Assembly (NCBI GenBank): GCA_024330185.1
Contig: JANDLV010000012.1
Coordinates: 1-64,000 of the forward strand
Length of the DNA: 64,000 nt
Direction: 5' to 3'
DNA from: Candidatus Siliceabacter maunaloa
GTDB taxonomy: Bacteria; Actinomycetota; Thermoleophilia; Solirubrobacterales; Solirubrobacteraceae
Shown piece after piece: positions 7,972 through 16,255 of the stretch; the first letter of the stretch is position 1, and the number at the start of each line of letters is the position of its first letter. The position numbers were made by a program, and so were the translations under genes. Under the pieces are notes generated by a model that saw only the letters and a list, made by a program, of their open reading frames with translations, ran no database searches and had not been told where the DNA came from.

Positions 7972-9885
7972 ATGGCGTTCTCTGTCGCGCAGGTCACCCC
8001 CCATGCGTGGGACGTGGAGGGGTCCGAGCTCAACACGTGGGTGGCGCGCGTCGGCGGGGAGCTGGCCGCGCGGGGCCACCGCGTGGTGGTGCTCGCCCCC
8101 GCGCGCTCGCACGACCTGGTGCGGGCCACCCGGGCGGCGCTGCGCGAGGGGGGAGCGGGGGCGGATTGCCTGCTGCCCGCGCCGGGCGAGCCGCCGCGGG
8201 TGCTGGCCGTCGGCGAGGTGCTGCCCGCGCCCACCGCCGCACGCCGGGTGCCCGCGCTGCCCATCGACGTCTCGCGCACGGTCGAGGACGCCCTGACCCA
8301 CCTGCCCCTCGACATCTGCCACGTCCACGAGCCCTTCGCGCCCAGCGTGGCCTCGGCCGCGCTGCGCCACTCCCGCGCGCTGAACGTGGGCACGTTCCAC
8401 CTGCCCAGCGAGCACGGGCTCTCGACCCAGGTCGCGCGCAGGGTCGTGCGGCTGGTGTTCGGGCGCCTGGACGCACGGACGGCCTCCTACCGGGCCACCG
8501 CCAACCTCATGGCGCGCTACTTCCCCGGCGACTACGCGCTGCTGGGCCCGGGGGCCGACGCGCCCCTCCCGCGTGTGGCCGGTGAGCCCGGAGCCCCCGT
8601 GCGCATCGCCTTCCTGGACGACGAGGAGCGTCCCGCGCTGCGCCTGTTCCTGCGCGCGCTGCGCGGCATGGCGGCCGCGGGCCCGTGGGAGGCGGTGGTG
8701 CGCACGGCGCGCGGGCCGGCCGGCGGGGCGGCCCTGCGCGCCGACCTGCGCGAGCGGGTGCGCTTCGTGGCCCCCGCCGAGGCCTCCGAGGCGCAGGTGC
8801 TGGCCGGCGCCGACGTGGTCTGCTGCGCCTCGGACGGCGCGTTCCCCGCGCCCGGCACGCTGCTGCGCGGCCTGGTGGCCGGGGCGGTGGCGGTGGCCTC
8901 CTCTCTGCCCGTCTACGAGGAGTTGCTGGACGACGGCACGGCGGGCCTGACCTTCCACCCCCGCGACGACGCCACGCTGGCCGCCCAGCTCAGCCGCCTC
9001 GTCGACGACGCATCGCTGCGCGCCCGCCTGCGCGACGGCGCCGCACCCGCGCGCGAGCAGGCCGCCTGGCGGCGGGTGGCCGATGACTGCGAGGCGCTCT
9101 ACGAGGGGCTGGGGGCCCGGCGCCACACGGACCCCGGCGACGAGCTCGTGCGCCGCCGCCTGGCCGCCCGCCCCCTGCTGGACGTCGACCTGCACATGCA
9201 CACCGACCACTCCCACGACTGCGCGACGCCGGTCGAGGTGCTGCTGGCCGCCGCGCGCGACCAGGGCCTGGGCGCGATCGCGGTGACCGACCACAACGAG
9301 GTCTCGGGCGCCCTGGAGGCCGCGGAGAAGGCCGCCGGCTACGGCGTGAAGGTGATCGTCGGCGAGGAGGTCAAGACGGCCGACCAGGGCGAGGTCATCG
9401 GCCTCTTCCTGCGCGAGAAGATCCCGCGGGGCATGACGCTGGAGCAGACGGTCGCGGCGATCAAGGCCCAGGGCGGCCTGGTCTACGTGCCCCACCCCTT
9501 CGACCGCATGCACTCCGTGCCCGACTACGAGCACCTGCTCACCGTGCTGGAGGACATCGACGCGATCGAGATCTACAACCCGCGTGTGGCCATCGGCTCC
9601 TTCAACGAGGAGGCCGAGCGCTTCGCGGCCAAGTACCGCATCGTGGCCGGCGCGGGCTCGGACTCCCACGTCGCCCAGGGGCTGGGCTCGGTCCGCGTGC
9701 GCCTGCGCGACTTCAACGGCCCCCAGGAGTTCCTGGAGGCACTACGGGCGGCGGAGATCCACACCAAGCCGGCCAGCCTGCTCTACGTGCAGGCCCTGAA
9801 GTTCCTCGAGACCAGGGCCACGCCCTCCAGCGCCCGGGCGGCGCGCCGGGCGCGGCGCGTGGCCCGCGCCACGCGCAAGTCGTGA
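7972..9885 (+). CDS. PimA-like GT4 domain fused to PHP phosphoesterase domain
   Basis: The protein has 637 residues. Residues 1-390 follow the GT4 fold and align best with the mannosyltransferase PimA: an N-terminal Rossmann start, CHVHEPFAPS near 117-125 and TFHLPSE at 141-147 (the His equivalent is kept). The Arg/Lys pair and the E-x7-E motif that bind the sugar nucleotide are missing; the region reads FLDDEERP and DGAFPAPGTLLRG. Residues 400-610 form a PHP domain with a full metal set: HMH (408-410), D440-H441, E465/E466, H508 and D564-S-H566. The start has AAGGGA upstream. The glycosyltransferase may be inactive or divergent. It lies downstream of the inositol lipid operon and overlaps the next gene. 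Confidence 0.8.
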   Translation: MAFSVAQVTPHAWDVEGSELNTWVARVGGELAARGHRVVVLAPARSHDLVRATRAALREGGAGADCLLPAPGEPPRVLAVGEVLPAPTAARRVPALPIDVSRTVEDALTHLPLDICHVHEPFAPSVASAALRHSRALNVGTFHLPSEHGLSTQVARRVVRLVFGRLDARTASYRATANLMARYFPGDYALLGPGADAPLPRVAGEPGAPVRIAFLDDEERPALRLFLRALRGMAAAGPWEAVVRTARGPAGGAALRADLRERVRFVAPAEASEAQVLAGADVVCCASDGAFPAPGTLLRGLVAGAVAVASSLPVYEELLDDGTAGLTFHPRDDATLAAQLSRLVDDASLRARLRDGAAPAREQAAWRRVADDCEALYEGLGARRHTDPGDELVRRRLAARPLLDVDLHMHTDHSHDCATPVEVLLAAARDQGLGAIAVTDHNEVSGALEAAEKAAGYGVKVIVGEEVKTADQGEVIGLFLREKIPRGMTLEQTVAAIKAQGGLVYVPHPFDRMHSVPDYEHLLTVLEDIDAIEIYNPRVAIGSFNEEAERFAAKYRIVAGAGSDSHVAQGLGSVRVRLRDFNGPQEFLEALRAAEIHTKPASLLYVQALKFLETRATPSSARAARRARRVARATRKS

Positions 9886-10538
9886 TGCACCGCGAGGAGC
9901 GCCCCTCCGCGCCGTCGAACCCCCTCGCCGGGATGCCGGCCACCGATGACGAGATCCGCGAGAAGTACCTCGAGCGCGCGATCCGCGAGCTCAACCTCCT
10001 GACGCGCGACGTCCAGGGCTGCGAGCTGTGCCCGCGTGGCTCGCGTGCGCCCGTGCTGGGCTCGGGCCATCCGCAGGCCGACGTCTTCATGCTCAAGCAC
10101 GCGCCGGTGCCCGCGGAGATCGAGGAGGGCGTGGCCTTCTACGGCCGCTCGGGCACCGCGCTGATGAAGTCCCTGCGCCGCCTGGACATCGATCCGCTGG
10201 CCGTGTACGGGACGGTCTGCGTCAAGTGTCCGGTGCCCGACACCGACCAGGCCGACCCCGCCTGCGTGGCTCGGGTGGTCGAGGAGCTGGCCATCGTGCA
10301 GCCGCGCATCGTGGTGGTCATGGGCACCGGGGCGCTCGAGGCCCTCAACGACCTCGCCGTGCCGCTGGCCGAGGAGCTCGCCCCGCGGCCGGGCGCCATC
10401 CAGCGGCTGACGCCCTCGATCGAGGCCCTCTACGTGCCCCTCATCGACGAGGCCCTGGACGAGGAGGGCGCCAAGAAGGCCTTCTGGTCGGCGTTCAGGA
10501 TGCTGGGCACGTGGTACGCGGATCTGCCGCCTTACTGA
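9885..10538 (+). CDS. Uracil-DNA glycosylase superfamily protein, divergent iron-sulfur type
   Basis: The protein has 217 residues from the ATG in the TGATG overlap with the upstream stop. Cysteines C46 and C49 (CELC) plus C115 and C127 fit the [4Fe-4S] ligands of family 4/5 uracil-DNA glycosylases, and RIVVVMG is the central strand. The usual motif A (GEAPG...) is replaced by LKHAP, and the usual FxGxxG is FYGRSG. Base-excision activity therefore cannot be taken for granted. Translational coupling with the GT-PHP gene suggests a conserved pair, although the functional link is unclear. Confidence 0.7.
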   Translation: MHREERPSAPSNPLAGMPATDDEIREKYLERAIRELNLLTRDVQGCELCPRGSRAPVLGSGHPQADVFMLKHAPVPAEIEEGVAFYGRSGTALMKSLRRLDIDPLAVYGTVCVKCPVPDTDQADPACVARVVEELAIVQPRIVVVMGTGALEALNDLAVPLAEELAPRPGAIQRLTPSIEALYVPLIDEALDEEGAKKAFWSAFRMLGTWYADLPPY

Positions 10539-10662
10539 CCACGGGGCCCGCCTCCGGCGACGTCTCCTGTCGCCTTCGGCACCCCTAGCCCTCCCCGGCG
10601 CCGCCCTCGCCTACTTCCTCCTCGCCCCGGCGCTGCCCGCGCTGCCGCCGGGCGGGCCGACG

Positions 10663-11280
10663 GTGCTGGTGGGCGGGTCGGTGGGGATCCTCGCCGTCGC
10701 GGCGGCGACGCTGGCCCTCCTGCCGGCGCGCGGGACGGTGGCCGCGCCGCTGCTGGTGGCCCTCGGCGCCGGGCTCATGGTCGCGGGGCTCAACGCCGCC
10801 GGCGTCGGGGCGGGGGCCAACGCCTTCGAGGCGCTGCTGGCCGCGGCCGCAGGGCTCCTCCTCGCGCGGGTGCTGGGCGCCCCGGCGGTCGCTGTGGCCG
10901 TCCCGATGTTCGTGGCCGCGATCGACCTCTACAGCGTGCTCACGGGGCCCGCGCGGCGGCTGCTGGACAGCGGCGGCGGCGTCGTCGACGCGCTGAGCTT
11001 CGCCCTGCCGGCCTGGGGCGGCGGCCTGGCCGGGCGGCTGGGGGTCAGCGACGCGGTCTTCCTGGCCATGTTCGCCGCGTGGGCGTGGGACTTCGGGCTG
11101 CGCCGCCGCGCCACGATCGTCGCGATGGTCAGCGGCCTGGTGGCCGCGCTGGTGCTCAGCGTGGCCCTGGACACAGCGATCCCCGCCCTGCCCCTGCTGG
11201 TCGCCGGCTACCTGCTGCCCAACGGTGACCGGCTGCTGGATCTGCTGCGCGGGCGGGAGGGCGCGCCGGGGGCCGGGTAG
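10663..11280 (+). CDS. Small polytopic membrane protein, unknown
   Basis: From the first GTG the protein has 205 residues, nearly all Ala, Leu, Val and Gly, with about six hydrophobic helices. The frame stays open upstream and encodes another hydrophobic stretch from about 10591, so the true start may be an unusual codon near there. No family is recognised. GC-rich repeat sequence sharing CGCCTCCGGCGACGTC lies on both sides (about 10549-10586 and 11281-11372). The convergent oxidoreductase frame overlaps its last 73 bases. Confidence 0.5.
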   Translation: MLVGGSVGILAVAAATLALLPARGTVAAPLLVALGAGLMVAGLNAAGVGAGANAFEALLAAAAGLLLARVLGAPAVAVAVPMFVAAIDLYSVLTGPARRLLDSGGGVVDALSFALPAWGGGLAGRLGVSDAVFLAMFAAWAWDFGLRRRATIVAMVSGLVAALVLSVALDTAIPALPLLVAGYLLPNGDRLLDLLRGREGAPGAG

Positions 11281-12296
11281 GGCCCCGGGAGACCGGCTTT
11301 CGCCTGCGGTCCTCGCAAGCTCGGACCTCCGGGGAGAAAGGCTTTCGCCTCCGGCGACGTCAGAAGAACCAATTTCCCCACCTTGCCGCCCGCGCTGAAG
11401 CGCTCGTAGGCCTCGGCCACGCGGTCGAGGGGGAAGGTCTGCGCGACGGGCACCTGCAGGGCCCCGCGCTCGAACTGCGGCAGGACCTCGCGCTCCATGG
11501 CACGGGCGGTGGCCGCCTTGTCCTCCAGGGGCCGCGAGCGCAGCGTCGAGGCGTGGATGGCCGCGCGCTTGGCCATGAGCGCGGCCAGGTTGAGCTCGCC
11601 CTTGGCGCCGGCGCCGACCCCGATCACCGCGATGCGTCCGCCGGTACGCAGGGCCTTGACGTTGGCGCCCAGGTTGGTGGCGCCGACCAGCTCCAGGATG
11701 ACGTCGAAGGGCCCGTGCTCCTCGAAGCCCTCTGGGTCCAGGACCTCGTCGGCGCCCAGCTCGCGCACCGCGTCGCGGGCCTCGGCGCGGCGGACGGTGG
11801 CGGTGACGTGCGCGCCGAGCGCGCGGGCGATCTGGACGGCAGCGGTGCCCACGCCGCCCGCGGCGCCGTGCACGCACAGGCGCTCGCCGGCGCGCAGCCG
11901 GGCCTGCGTGGCCAGGGCGTCGTGCGCGGTGGTGAAGACCTCGCAGAGCCCGCCCGCCGCCGGCCAGTCCAGGCCGTCGGGGACCGCCATGAGCTGACGC
12001 TCGTGGACCACGGCCAGCTCGGCCTGCCCGCCGCCGCCGACGATGCCCATCACCCGGTCGCCGCGGGCGAACCGCTGCGCCCCGGGGCCCAGCTCCATGA
12101 CCTCCCCGGCCAGCTCCAGCCCCGGGATGTCCGGCGGCGAGCCGGGCGGCGCGGGGTAGCGCCCGGCGCGCTGGAGGAGGTCGGCGCCGTTGATGCCCGC
12201 CGCGCGTACCGCGATCAGCACCTGGCCGGCTCCGGCCTCGGGGTCGGGATGTTCCTCGAGGACGACCTGTTCGTCGCGGATGGTGGCGGCGCGCAT
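11208..12296 (-). CDS. Quinone oxidoreductase-like zinc-independent alcohol dehydrogenase
   Basis: The protein has 362 residues. About 315 residues match the medium-chain reductase fold: GroES-like N-terminus with AAGINGADLLQRAGRYP, a nucleotide-binding loop VHGAAGGVGTAAVQIA, and the C-terminal HKLS-like GGKVGKLVL. It is an NADPH-dependent quinone or enone reductase by family; the structural zinc cysteines are absent. The start is the ATG at 12296, supported by TAGACT 8 bases upstream, rather than the frame start at 12332. The final 48 residues are encoded by the dispersed repeat and by the opposite strand of the neighbouring gene, so the native protein probably once ended near 11365. Confidence 0.85.
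   Translation of the reverse strand: MRAATIRDEQVVLEEHPDPEAGAGQVLIAVRAAGINGADLLQRAGRYPAPPGSPPDIPGLELAGEVMELGPGAQRFARGDRVMGIVGGGGQAELAVVHERQLMAVPDGLDWPAAGGLCEVFTTAHDALATQARLRAGERLCVHGAAGGVGTAAVQIARALGAHVTATVRRAEARDAVRELGADEVLDPEGFEEHGPFDVILELVGATNLGANVKALRTGGRIAVIGVGAGAKGELNLAALMAKRAAIHASTLRSRPLEDKAATARAMEREVLPQFERGALQVPVAQTFPLDRVAEAYERFSAGGKVGKLVLLTSPEAKAFLPGGPSLRGPQAKAGLPGPYPAPGAPSRPRSRSSSRSPLGSR
11281..11372. repeat. Dispersed repeat related to the array in thiG
   Basis: The core GGTCCTCGCAAGCTCGGACC and the flanking TTCGCCTSCGG and CGACGTCA blocks match the unit of the three-copy array at 22373-22498. A partial copy lies at 10549-10586. The sequence lies in the tail of the oxidoreductase reading frame and adds about 40 residues with no resemblance to the family. 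Confidence 0.55.
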
Positions 12297-12398
12297 GGTC
12301 GCGGAGTCTAGGCCCAGCGCCAGCTCGAGCATCCCGGCTGGGGCGTACCCGCCGGGGGCGATACGAATCCGGAACCTAGGCTCCGGATTCGGGTCGGA

Positions 12399-12602
12399 CT
12401 ACGGGCTGAGCGTCTGCTTCAGGAAGAAGCCGGCGACAGCGGCGGCCACCAGCATGAGGAAGCCGAGCAGCCCGCTGATCACGAACAGCACCACGAGACC
12501 ACCCACCCCGAGGCCTGCCGTGGCCACGATGAGCTTGTACGAGCGGTCCACGCGCTGCTTGCGGCTCAGGCCGCCGCCGGGCCTGCGTGCTGGAGATCCC
12601 AT
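12399..12602 (-). CDS. Small two-helix membrane protein
   Basis: The protein has 67 residues from the ATG at 12602, chosen over the upstream frame start because TACCGT lies 7 bases before it, the leaderless pattern of this window. A basic N-terminus (RRPGGGLSRKQR) is followed by two hydrophobic segments of about 20 residues. The function is unknown. It lies upstream of the oxidoreductase on the same strand. Confidence 0.6.
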   Translation of the reverse strand: MGSPARRPGGGLSRKQRVDRSYKLIVATAGLGVGGLVVLFVISGLLGFLMLVAAAVAGFFLKQTLSP

Positions 12603-12664
12603 GGCCGGGACGGTAGCGCACCCCCGGCCCGGCCCGTCGGCCACGGTGCGCCAACATTGCGCAC

Positions 12665-13549
12665 GTGCACGAGGAGAGCGACCCGATCGTCGTCGGACTG
12701 ATCGCCGCGCCCGGCGCGCCGGCGCGCGTGGCGGCGCAGGTGCGCGACGAGCTGGCGGGGGACCTGGCGCGCAGCTACCCCGAGGTGCGCTGGCGCGTCG
12801 CGCTCGTGCAGGACGGGCTCGTGGAGCCCGGGGCCGCCGGCCTCGAGGTGGTCGAGCGCGGCCGTGAGCGGCTGCTGGCCGAGGACTGGGACTTCGCGAT
12901 CTGCCTGACCGACCTCCCGCTGCGCATCGCGCGCCGGCCCGTCAAGGCCCACGCCAGCTCGATGCACGCGGTGGGCATCATCGCCCTGCCCGCGCTGGGT
13001 GTGCGCGGCGTGCCGCGCAAGGTGCGCGACACGTCGGCGCGACTGGTCGAGGGGCTGTCGCGCGCCCTGGCGGCGGCCGGCGCCGCGGTGGTCTTCGCGC
13101 TGGTGACACCGGACCTGTGGTCGCTGGCCGACTCGCTGGGCTGGGGCCGGCTGACCGGCCTGAGCATCGCGTCGGTGGTCGGCGTCTGCGCCACCCTCAT
13201 CGTCGCCCACGGCTTGTGGGAGCGCGCCCGGGCCGGCCGGGTGCGCGAGCAGATCGTGCTCTTCAACATGGTCACGCTGGTGACGGTGTTGATCGGCGTG
13301 CTGGCCCTGCACGCCGCCCTCTTCTTCCTCACCGCAGCCGGTGCGGCGGTCCTGCTCACTCCCGGCGTGCTCGAAGAGGCCCTCGGCCACGCCGTCGGCC
13401 CGTTGGACTACGCGCAGCTCTCCTGGCTCATCGCGTCGCTGGCCACGGTCGGGGGCGCGCTGGGCGCGGGTATCGAGCAGACCGACCGCGTGCGCGAGGC
13501 GGCCTACGCCTTCCGGCCCGACGAGCAGGTCGAGGAGGCCGAGACGTAG
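12665..13549 (+). CDS. Membrane protein, unknown
   Basis: The protein has 294 residues from a GTG. Residues 1-130 are soluble with alternating strands and helices (PIVVGLIAAPGAPARVA, DFAICLTDLPLR); four hydrophobic helices follow at about 135-270 and the C-terminus is acidic. Proteins of this shape are found in actinobacteria without an assigned function. It is divergent from the small membrane protein at 12399-12602, with 62 bases between the starts. Confidence 0.65.
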   Translation: MHEESDPIVVGLIAAPGAPARVAAQVRDELAGDLARSYPEVRWRVALVQDGLVEPGAAGLEVVERGRERLLAEDWDFAICLTDLPLRIARRPVKAHASSMHAVGIIALPALGVRGVPRKVRDTSARLVEGLSRALAAAGAAVVFALVTPDLWSLADSLGWGRLTGLSIASVVGVCATLIVAHGLWERARAGRVREQIVLFNMVTLVTVLIGVLALHAALFFLTAAGAAVLLTPGVLEEALGHAVGPLDYAQLSWLIASLATVGGALGAGIEQTDRVREAAYAFRPDEQVEEAET

Positions 13550-13647
13550 ACGCACATCGGAGCCGGCACAGGTCTGAGGGCCTTCGGGAACGCTCTCGTG
13601 ACAGAGCGGGGTGGACCCGTCACAGCTCGGGTGCCAGGATGGGGCCC

Positions 13648-14112
13648 GTGACCGAGGACGAGTTCCGCGAGCGGTTCGACAGGCGCGAGGCGCGAATGGA
13701 CATGCACATGACGCGGATGGACGAGCACATGGCGCGCGGCAAGGAGATCCTCGCGCGCAACAACGAGGTCGTTGCCCAGGCCTCGGAGCGGATGGAGAGG
13801 ATGGATGCCAGGTTCGACGACATGGGCCTGCGATCCGACGACATGGGCCTCAGGTTCACTGACATGGGCGTCAGGCTCGACCAGATGGGCATCAGGCTCA
13901 ACGACATGGGCGTGGAGCTGCGCCAGAGCAGCCTGCGCAACGAGCGGGTGCTGGGTGAGGTCGCGGAGGCGATGGGCGTTCTGGCCGCCGAGGCGCGCGC
14001 GGGGCGCGAAGCGATGGTAGAGCTGGCCGCCGAGGTTCGCGCGGGGAGCGAAGGTCTGCTCATCGCCCTGGACCGCTTCTCCGGCGGGCCGGGGACGGCG
14101 CCCAGCACCTGA
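13648..14112 (+). CDS. Coiled-coil protein with DMG heptads
   Basis: The protein has 154 residues from GTG 13648; CAGGAT stands 7 bases upstream. An ATG three codons earlier is the alternative start. Residues 10-60 are Met- and Arg-rich helix, then about five heptads of the form xDMGhRx (near 55-95) give a regular 21-base DNA repeat. The rest is helical. Such a long amphipathic helix suggests a coiled-coil oligomer. No catalytic domain or membrane segment is visible. Confidence 0.6.
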   Translation: MTEDEFRERFDRREARMDMHMTRMDEHMARGKEILARNNEVVAQASERMERMDARFDDMGLRSDDMGLRFTDMGVRLDQMGIRLNDMGVELRQSSLRNERVLGEVAEAMGVLAAEARAGREAMVELAAEVRAGSEGLLIALDRFSGGPGTAPST

Positions 14113-14115
14113 GTC

Positions 14116-14730
14116 TCAGGCCTGGCGCCAGCGCTGGGCCAGGCGCTCGCGCAGGCGCTGGGAGCGTACGCGCACGTCGCCGAACCACGTACCGCCGGTG
14201 AGCACCACGCGGGGCGCGCCCGGGTCGGCCGCGTCGCCGGCCTCCTGGCGCACCGACCCGAAGAAGGTCCTGGTGCGGACCTCCACGTGCACGCCCTCGG
14301 GGACGAGGAGCTGGATGTCGCCGAAGATGGTCCCGGCCTCGATGGTCGTCTCGCCGGCGCCCACCCGGGCCTCGCGCAGGTCGAGCACGACGTCGCCGAA
14401 GGTGGTGCGCCAGCGGCTGGCGGCGGGGACCGTCCACTCGCCCGCGCGGCGCAGGTCGCCGAAGACGGAGCTGGACTGCGCGGGCGCCTTCGCGGGCGCG
14501 GTGGCGGCGGCCGGGACGAGCGCGTCGGACCCCACGGGCAGATCGGCGGTCAGCCGCCCGAGCTCCTCGCGCGTCGTCGCACGGCCCGCAGCCTCGATGC
14601 GATCGGCCAGCTCCTCGAAGGTCAGGCGGCCCTCGGCCGCCGCGTCGCGCAGCAGATCCTGGTTGCGCTCACGCTCGGCGTCGGAGGCGCGCACCGCCGG
14701 CGTCTCGCTGTCGTTGTCGTCGGCGGTCAC
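14116..14730 (-). CDS. DUF1707 protein with LiaF-like C-terminal domain
   Basis: The protein has 204 residues from a GTG. Residues 13-65 match DUF1707 (RASDAERERNQDLLRDAAAE, RLTFEELADRIEAA, ELGRLTADLP). The C-terminal half has repeated FGD strands (VFGDLRRAG, TTFGDVVLDLREA, TIFGDIQLLVPEGV, TFFGSVR) like the LiaF/DUF2154 envelope-stress fold. There is no membrane helix, unlike many relatives. A role in cell-envelope stress sensing is inferred from the family only. The start lies next to copy C of the 44-bp repeat. Confidence 0.75.
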   Translation of the reverse strand: MTADDNDSETPAVRASDAERERNQDLLRDAAAEGRLTFEELADRIEAAGRATTREELGRLTADLPVGSDALVPAAATAPAKAPAQSSSVFGDLRRAGEWTVPAASRWRTTFGDVVLDLREARVGAGETTIEAGTIFGDIQLLVPEGVHVEVRTRTFFGSVRQEAGDAADPGAPRVVLTGGTWFGDVRVRSQRLRERLAQRWRQA

Positions 14731-14752
14731 GAGTCCGTGCAGTCTCTCAAGA

Positions 14753-14796
14753 CCCGTCCTGCCTGACTGTTGTGGAGCAACAGCAGGGCAGGACGC
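14753..14796. repeat. 44-bp palindromic repeat, copy C
   Basis: The reverse complement matches copy A at 39 of 44 positions; almost all differences are in the loop. It stands alone between the divergent DUF1707 gene (start 14730) and the M48 peptidase gene (start 14832), inside the shared upstream region, with no AbiEi-DUF559 gene nearby. Confidence 0.8.
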
Positions 14797-14831
14797 TTGC
14801 TCGACTGGCGGTCATCTAGCCTCTGCCGACG

Positions 14832-15842
14832 GTGTCCGCGCTCCCCGAACCCGCTTTCAGGCTCGAGGGCATCTCACCGCGGGCCTACCAGCATCCGGCC
14901 GACCGAGCCGCCACCGCTGCGTTGGCCGCCATCCCCAAGCTGGACCAGGTCGTGGGCAAGCTGGTCGAGCTTGGCTACGAGCGCGCGCTGCGCCAGAACT
15001 ACATGGGCAGCGCGGTGCGCCTGGGCGAGCGCCAGCTCCCGCGGGTGTGGACGCTGCACCGCCAGGTGCTCACCGCTCTGGACCTCGAGTCCGTGCCCGC
15101 CCTCTACCTCACCCAGTATCCGCTGGCCAACGCGCTGACCTTCGGCACGGCCGACCCGATCGTCGTGCTCAACAGCGAGCTGGTCACCCTCTTCGACGAG
15201 GCCGGGCTGCAGGTGGTGCTGGCCCACGAGGCGGCCCACATCCACTCCGAGCACGTGCTCTACCGCACGGCGCTGGCCATCCTGCTCGCGCTGGGTACGA
15301 CGATCGCGCGCCTGCCGTTCGTCGCCGGCATCCCGCTGCTGGCCGTGCGCGCGGCGCTGCTGGAGTGGTCACGGGCGGCCGAGCTGAGCTGCGACCGCGC
15401 CTCCGCCCTGCTCACCCGCCGGCCCGAGCAGGTGTGCCGGACCCTGATGGTGCTGTCGGCCGGCGCGGCCGCCGAGCAGCTCAGCCTCGACGCCTTCATG
15501 GCCCAGGGGCTCGACTACGAGGAGAGCGGCAAGGGGCTGGGGCGCATCTCCCGCCTACTCTCCGATCTCAACCTCACCCACCCGATGCCGGTGCGCCGCA
15601 CCCACGAGCTGATGCGCTGGGTGCAGTCGGGCGCCTTCGACCGCATCGTCGGCGGCGAGTACCCGCGCCGGGGCGAGGAGGCGCCGCCGCGCGAGGAGGC
15701 GGGAGCGGCGGCCGGCCACTACGGCGAGCGGGTTCGCGGCGCCTTCGACGACGTCCTGCGCACCGCCGGGGAGGCGGGCGACCAGCTCTCCGACGCGCGG
15801 CGGCGCATGGAGGACTGGCTGGGCGGCAGGCGCGGCGGCTGA
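14832..15842 (+). CDS. M48-family zinc metallopeptidase
   Basis: The protein has 336 residues from a GTG with TAGCCT 9 bases upstream. The zinc motif HEAAH lies near residue 134, and the third ligand is probably Glu in WSRAAELSCDRAS, as in the HtpX/Ste24 group. One hydrophobic stretch of about 30 residues (ALAILLALGTTIARLPFVAG...) lies between the two motifs, so the enzyme is probably membrane-anchored. The C-terminal 70 residues are charged and helical. By family it degrades or processes membrane or envelope proteins. Confidence 0.85.
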   Translation: MSALPEPAFRLEGISPRAYQHPADRAATAALAAIPKLDQVVGKLVELGYERALRQNYMGSAVRLGERQLPRVWTLHRQVLTALDLESVPALYLTQYPLANALTFGTADPIVVLNSELVTLFDEAGLQVVLAHEAAHIHSEHVLYRTALAILLALGTTIARLPFVAGIPLLAVRAALLEWSRAAELSCDRASALLTRRPEQVCRTLMVLSAGAAAEQLSLDAFMAQGLDYEESGKGLGRISRLLSDLNLTHPMPVRRTHELMRWVQSGAFDRIVGGEYPRRGEEAPPREEAGAAAGHYGERVRGAFDDVLRTAGEAGDQLSDARRRMEDWLGGRRGG

Positions 15843-15859
15843 GCGGTTGCGCGAGTCCG

Positions 15860-16255
15860 TCAGGCGAACACGCGCAATGCCGTACAGCCGGCGAGGCGGT
15901 CGAAGTCCGCGTCGCCGTGGAGGATCGCCACGTCCTCGCGGACGCAGACGGCCGCGATGAGGCAGTCGAGGGTGCGACGGACGGTGACGCCCTGGTGCCG
16001 AGCCGTCCTGTAGAGGGAGGCGGCGAGCGCGAAGTCCTCAAGTGCTTGCAGCCGGAGGATGGGGAAGGCGCGGAGCCGGCTCGCGACGAGCTGTGCCTCA
16101 CGGTCTGTCCGCAGGCCTTGCAGCACTTCGGTCAGCACGATGTCGGTGAGCGCGACGGGCGCGCCGTCCCGGATGAGCCCGGTACAGCGGACGGCGCGCT
16201 CGGACTCGACGCCGTTGAGCAAGTCGATCCAGACGCTGGTGTCGACGACGATCAC
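15860..16255 (-). CDS. VapC-family PIN toxin
   Basis: The protein has 131 residues. The PIN-domain acidic residues are visible in VDTSVWIDLL at the N-terminus, in LTEVLQGL, and in LDCLIAAVCVREDVAILHGDADFD near the C-terminus. PIN toxins are magnesium-dependent ribonucleases that cut tRNA or rRNA. The GTG start overlaps the vapB stop as GTGA, the usual coupling for vapBC. Confidence 0.85.
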   Translation of the reverse strand: MIVVDTSVWIDLLNGVESERAVRCTGLIRDGAPVALTDIVLTEVLQGLRTDREAQLVASRLRAFPILRLQALEDFALAASLYRTARHQGVTVRRTLDCLIAAVCVREDVAILHGDADFDRLAGCTALRVFA

